Source: Actinomycetes bacterium
GTDB taxonomy: Bacteria > Actinomycetota > Actinomycetes > S36-B12
Reading direction: 5' to 3'
DNA length: 6,476 nucleotides
Assembly (NCBI GenBank): GCA_030425745.1
Contig: JAUHZW010000121.1
Span: 1 to 6,476, forward strand
Shown: in pieces, positions 5,621 to 6,476 of the stretch
Layout: the number at the start of each line of letters is the position of its first letter
How positions within the stretch are numbered: position 1 is the first letter of the stretch
Program-made: the position numbers and the translations under genes
The notes under the pieces: model-generated
What the model saw: the letters and a program-made list of their open reading frames with translations, nothing else
Told to the model about the DNA's origin: nothing
Database searches by the model: none

Positions 5621-5650
5621 TGAGCACCGCCCCCCGGTTCCGGCGGCTCA
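5621..5650. terminator. Candidate hairpin between convergent genes
   Basis: TGAG (5621-5624), a CA bulge and CCGCC (5627-5631) pair with GGCGG (5642-5646) and CTCA (5647-5650) around a 10-base loop. It lies in the 32-bp gap between the convergent sulfatase and glycerophosphotransferase genes and takes in the stop codon of the latter. There is no U tract on either strand, so termination is only plausible, as is common in GC-rich actinobacteria. Confidence 0.35.
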
Positions 5651-6476
5651 CGCCCCCGGCATCATGACGGTGCGGATCACGCGATCCGCTGCCATCCCGT
5701 CGTCGTACTGGCAGAACCGCGCTCGGAATGCCGCCCGGATCCGCCTCGCGTCATCGGCGTCGTACGCACCGGAGGACAGCATCTCCGTGAGCTGTCGCTG
5801 GTTCCGGGCGACGAGGCCCGGTGGATCAGCCAGCAGATCGAAATACGTCCCGCGGGTCTCCCGGTAGGTGGGCCAGTCGTCGGCGTACGTGATCATCGGC
5901 CGGTCGAGCAGCGCGTAGTCGAACATCGTCGATGAGTAGTCGGTGATGAGCACATCCGCCGCGAGATAGCAGGGCAGGATCTCGGCGACCTTCGAGCCGT
6001 CGATCACCCGGCCCTCCTCGATCAGCCTCCTCATCACCGGACCGGCCGTGGCCGTATGGTGCGCGCGCACGATCATGACGGTGCCGTCGCCCAGGCTGTC
6101 GAGCAGCGCCGCGACGTCGATGCGCATCGAGGTGTCGCCCACCGACTCGCGGAACGTGGGTGCGTACAGCAGCGCGCGAGCGCCTGCAGGGACGCCGAGC
6201 AGCTCACGGGCCGCCTGGACATCCTCGGCCGTGGCGTTGACCAGTGCGTCGTTCCGGGGGTAGCCGGACTCCAGCCACTGGTAGCGACACGGGTAGGCGT
6301 GGGACCACATCTCAGTGGAGTAGGCGTTCGAGCTGATCGCGTAGTCCCAGCGATCACTGCGGCGCAGGAGGTTCTCGAACTCCCGCTTGGACTGGGCCTC
6401 ATCGATGGCGACGACCTTGCCTCCGCTGCGCCGGGGCTGACGGACGGGGTCGACAGCAGTGCTCGCGACCGTCGAT
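5648..6476 (-). CDS. CDP-glycerol glycerophosphotransferase (TagB/TagF-like), C-terminal part (truncated by window edge)
   Basis: The last 275 residues of a Glyphos_transf-family enzyme; the frame is open to the right edge (first whole codon at 6475-6473), so the start lies outside. Such enzymes, at the inner face of the membrane, transfer polyol phosphate from CDP-glycerol or a similar donor onto a growing teichoic acid or related wall or capsule polymer. Seen in order, numbered from the first complete codon: WDYAISSNAYS (43-53), GYPRND (71-76), LLYAPTFRE (102-110), IVRAHH (135-140, with the conserved His), and DVLITDYSSTMFDYALLDRP (174-193) followed by TYRETRGTYFDLLADPPG (203-220). These match the family C-terminal half, including the TDYSS donor-binding segment. 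The N-terminal HGTPLK region is not in view. The last codons are convergent with the sulfatase gene, 32 bp apart. Whether it adds one unit (TagB) or polymerises (TagF), and whether the donor carries glycerol or another polyol, cannot be told. Confidence 0.9.
   Translation of the reverse strand, partial: STVASTAVDPVRQPRRSGGKVVAIDEAQSKREFENLLRRSDRWDYAISSNAYSTEMWSHAYPCRYQWLESGYPRNDALVNATAEDVQAARELLGVPAGARALLYAPTFRESVGDTSMRIDVAALLDSLGDGTVMIVRAHHTATAGPVMRRLIEEGRVIDGSKVAEILPCYLAADVLITDYSSTMFDYALLDRPMITYADDWPTYRETRGTYFDLLADPPGLVARNQRQLTEMLSSGAYDADDARRIRAAFRARFCQYDDGMAADRVIRTVMMPGA

Overview
The window looks like chromosomal DNA from a high-GC Gram-positive bacterium (Actinomycetota). The bases are visibly GC-rich almost throughout. 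The UvrD/PcrA-type helicase, the Arg-rich secreted proteins, the TANNNT-type -10 elements placed for leaderless mRNAs, and the wall-polymer enzyme all fit that phylum. The helicase N-terminus (MSDALFDLP...) resembles PcrA of Nocardioidaceae such as Nocardioides or Aeromicrobium, but this family-level placement is a low-confidence impression.

Layout. There are five protein genes, two of them cut by the window edges, and no gene-free stretch longer than about 150 bases. From the left: the 5' part of pcrA (minus, leaves the window at base 1); a secreted LAS-type metallopeptidase with three C-terminal repeat domains (minus); a PAPS-dependent sulfotransferase (minus); a divergently oriented type I sulfatase with an N-terminal membrane segment (plus); and, convergent with it, the 3' part of a CDP-glycerol glycerophosphotransferase-like wall polymer gene (minus, leaves the window at the right edge). 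I see no tRNA, rRNA, mobile element or CRISPR array.

How the genes may work together. pcrA is a housekeeping DNA repair and replication helicase. The other four all point to the cell envelope: a wall hydrolase, an enzyme that adds sulfate, an exported enzyme that removes sulfate, and a polymerase-type enzyme for teichoic acid or a related polyol-phosphate polymer. Sulfotransferase and sulfatase sit head to head across a 152-bp control region. This suggests that the sulfation level of a surface glycan or wall polymer is set by opposing activities. That is inference; the substrate cannot be read from the sequence.

Control regions. These are the most unusual parts of the window. Both pcrA and the sulfotransferase have a TANNNT hexamer exactly 6 bases before the start codon, the geometry expected for leaderless transcripts. 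The metallopeptidase is preceded by a sharply AT-rich island (9 G/C in 38 bases) carrying three GATTT repeats, a dyad, and a direct repeat resembling MtrA-type sites. The sulfotransferase/sulfatase spacer carries an exact 8-bp direct repeat at 21-bp spacing and a 10-bp inverted repeat with one bulge.
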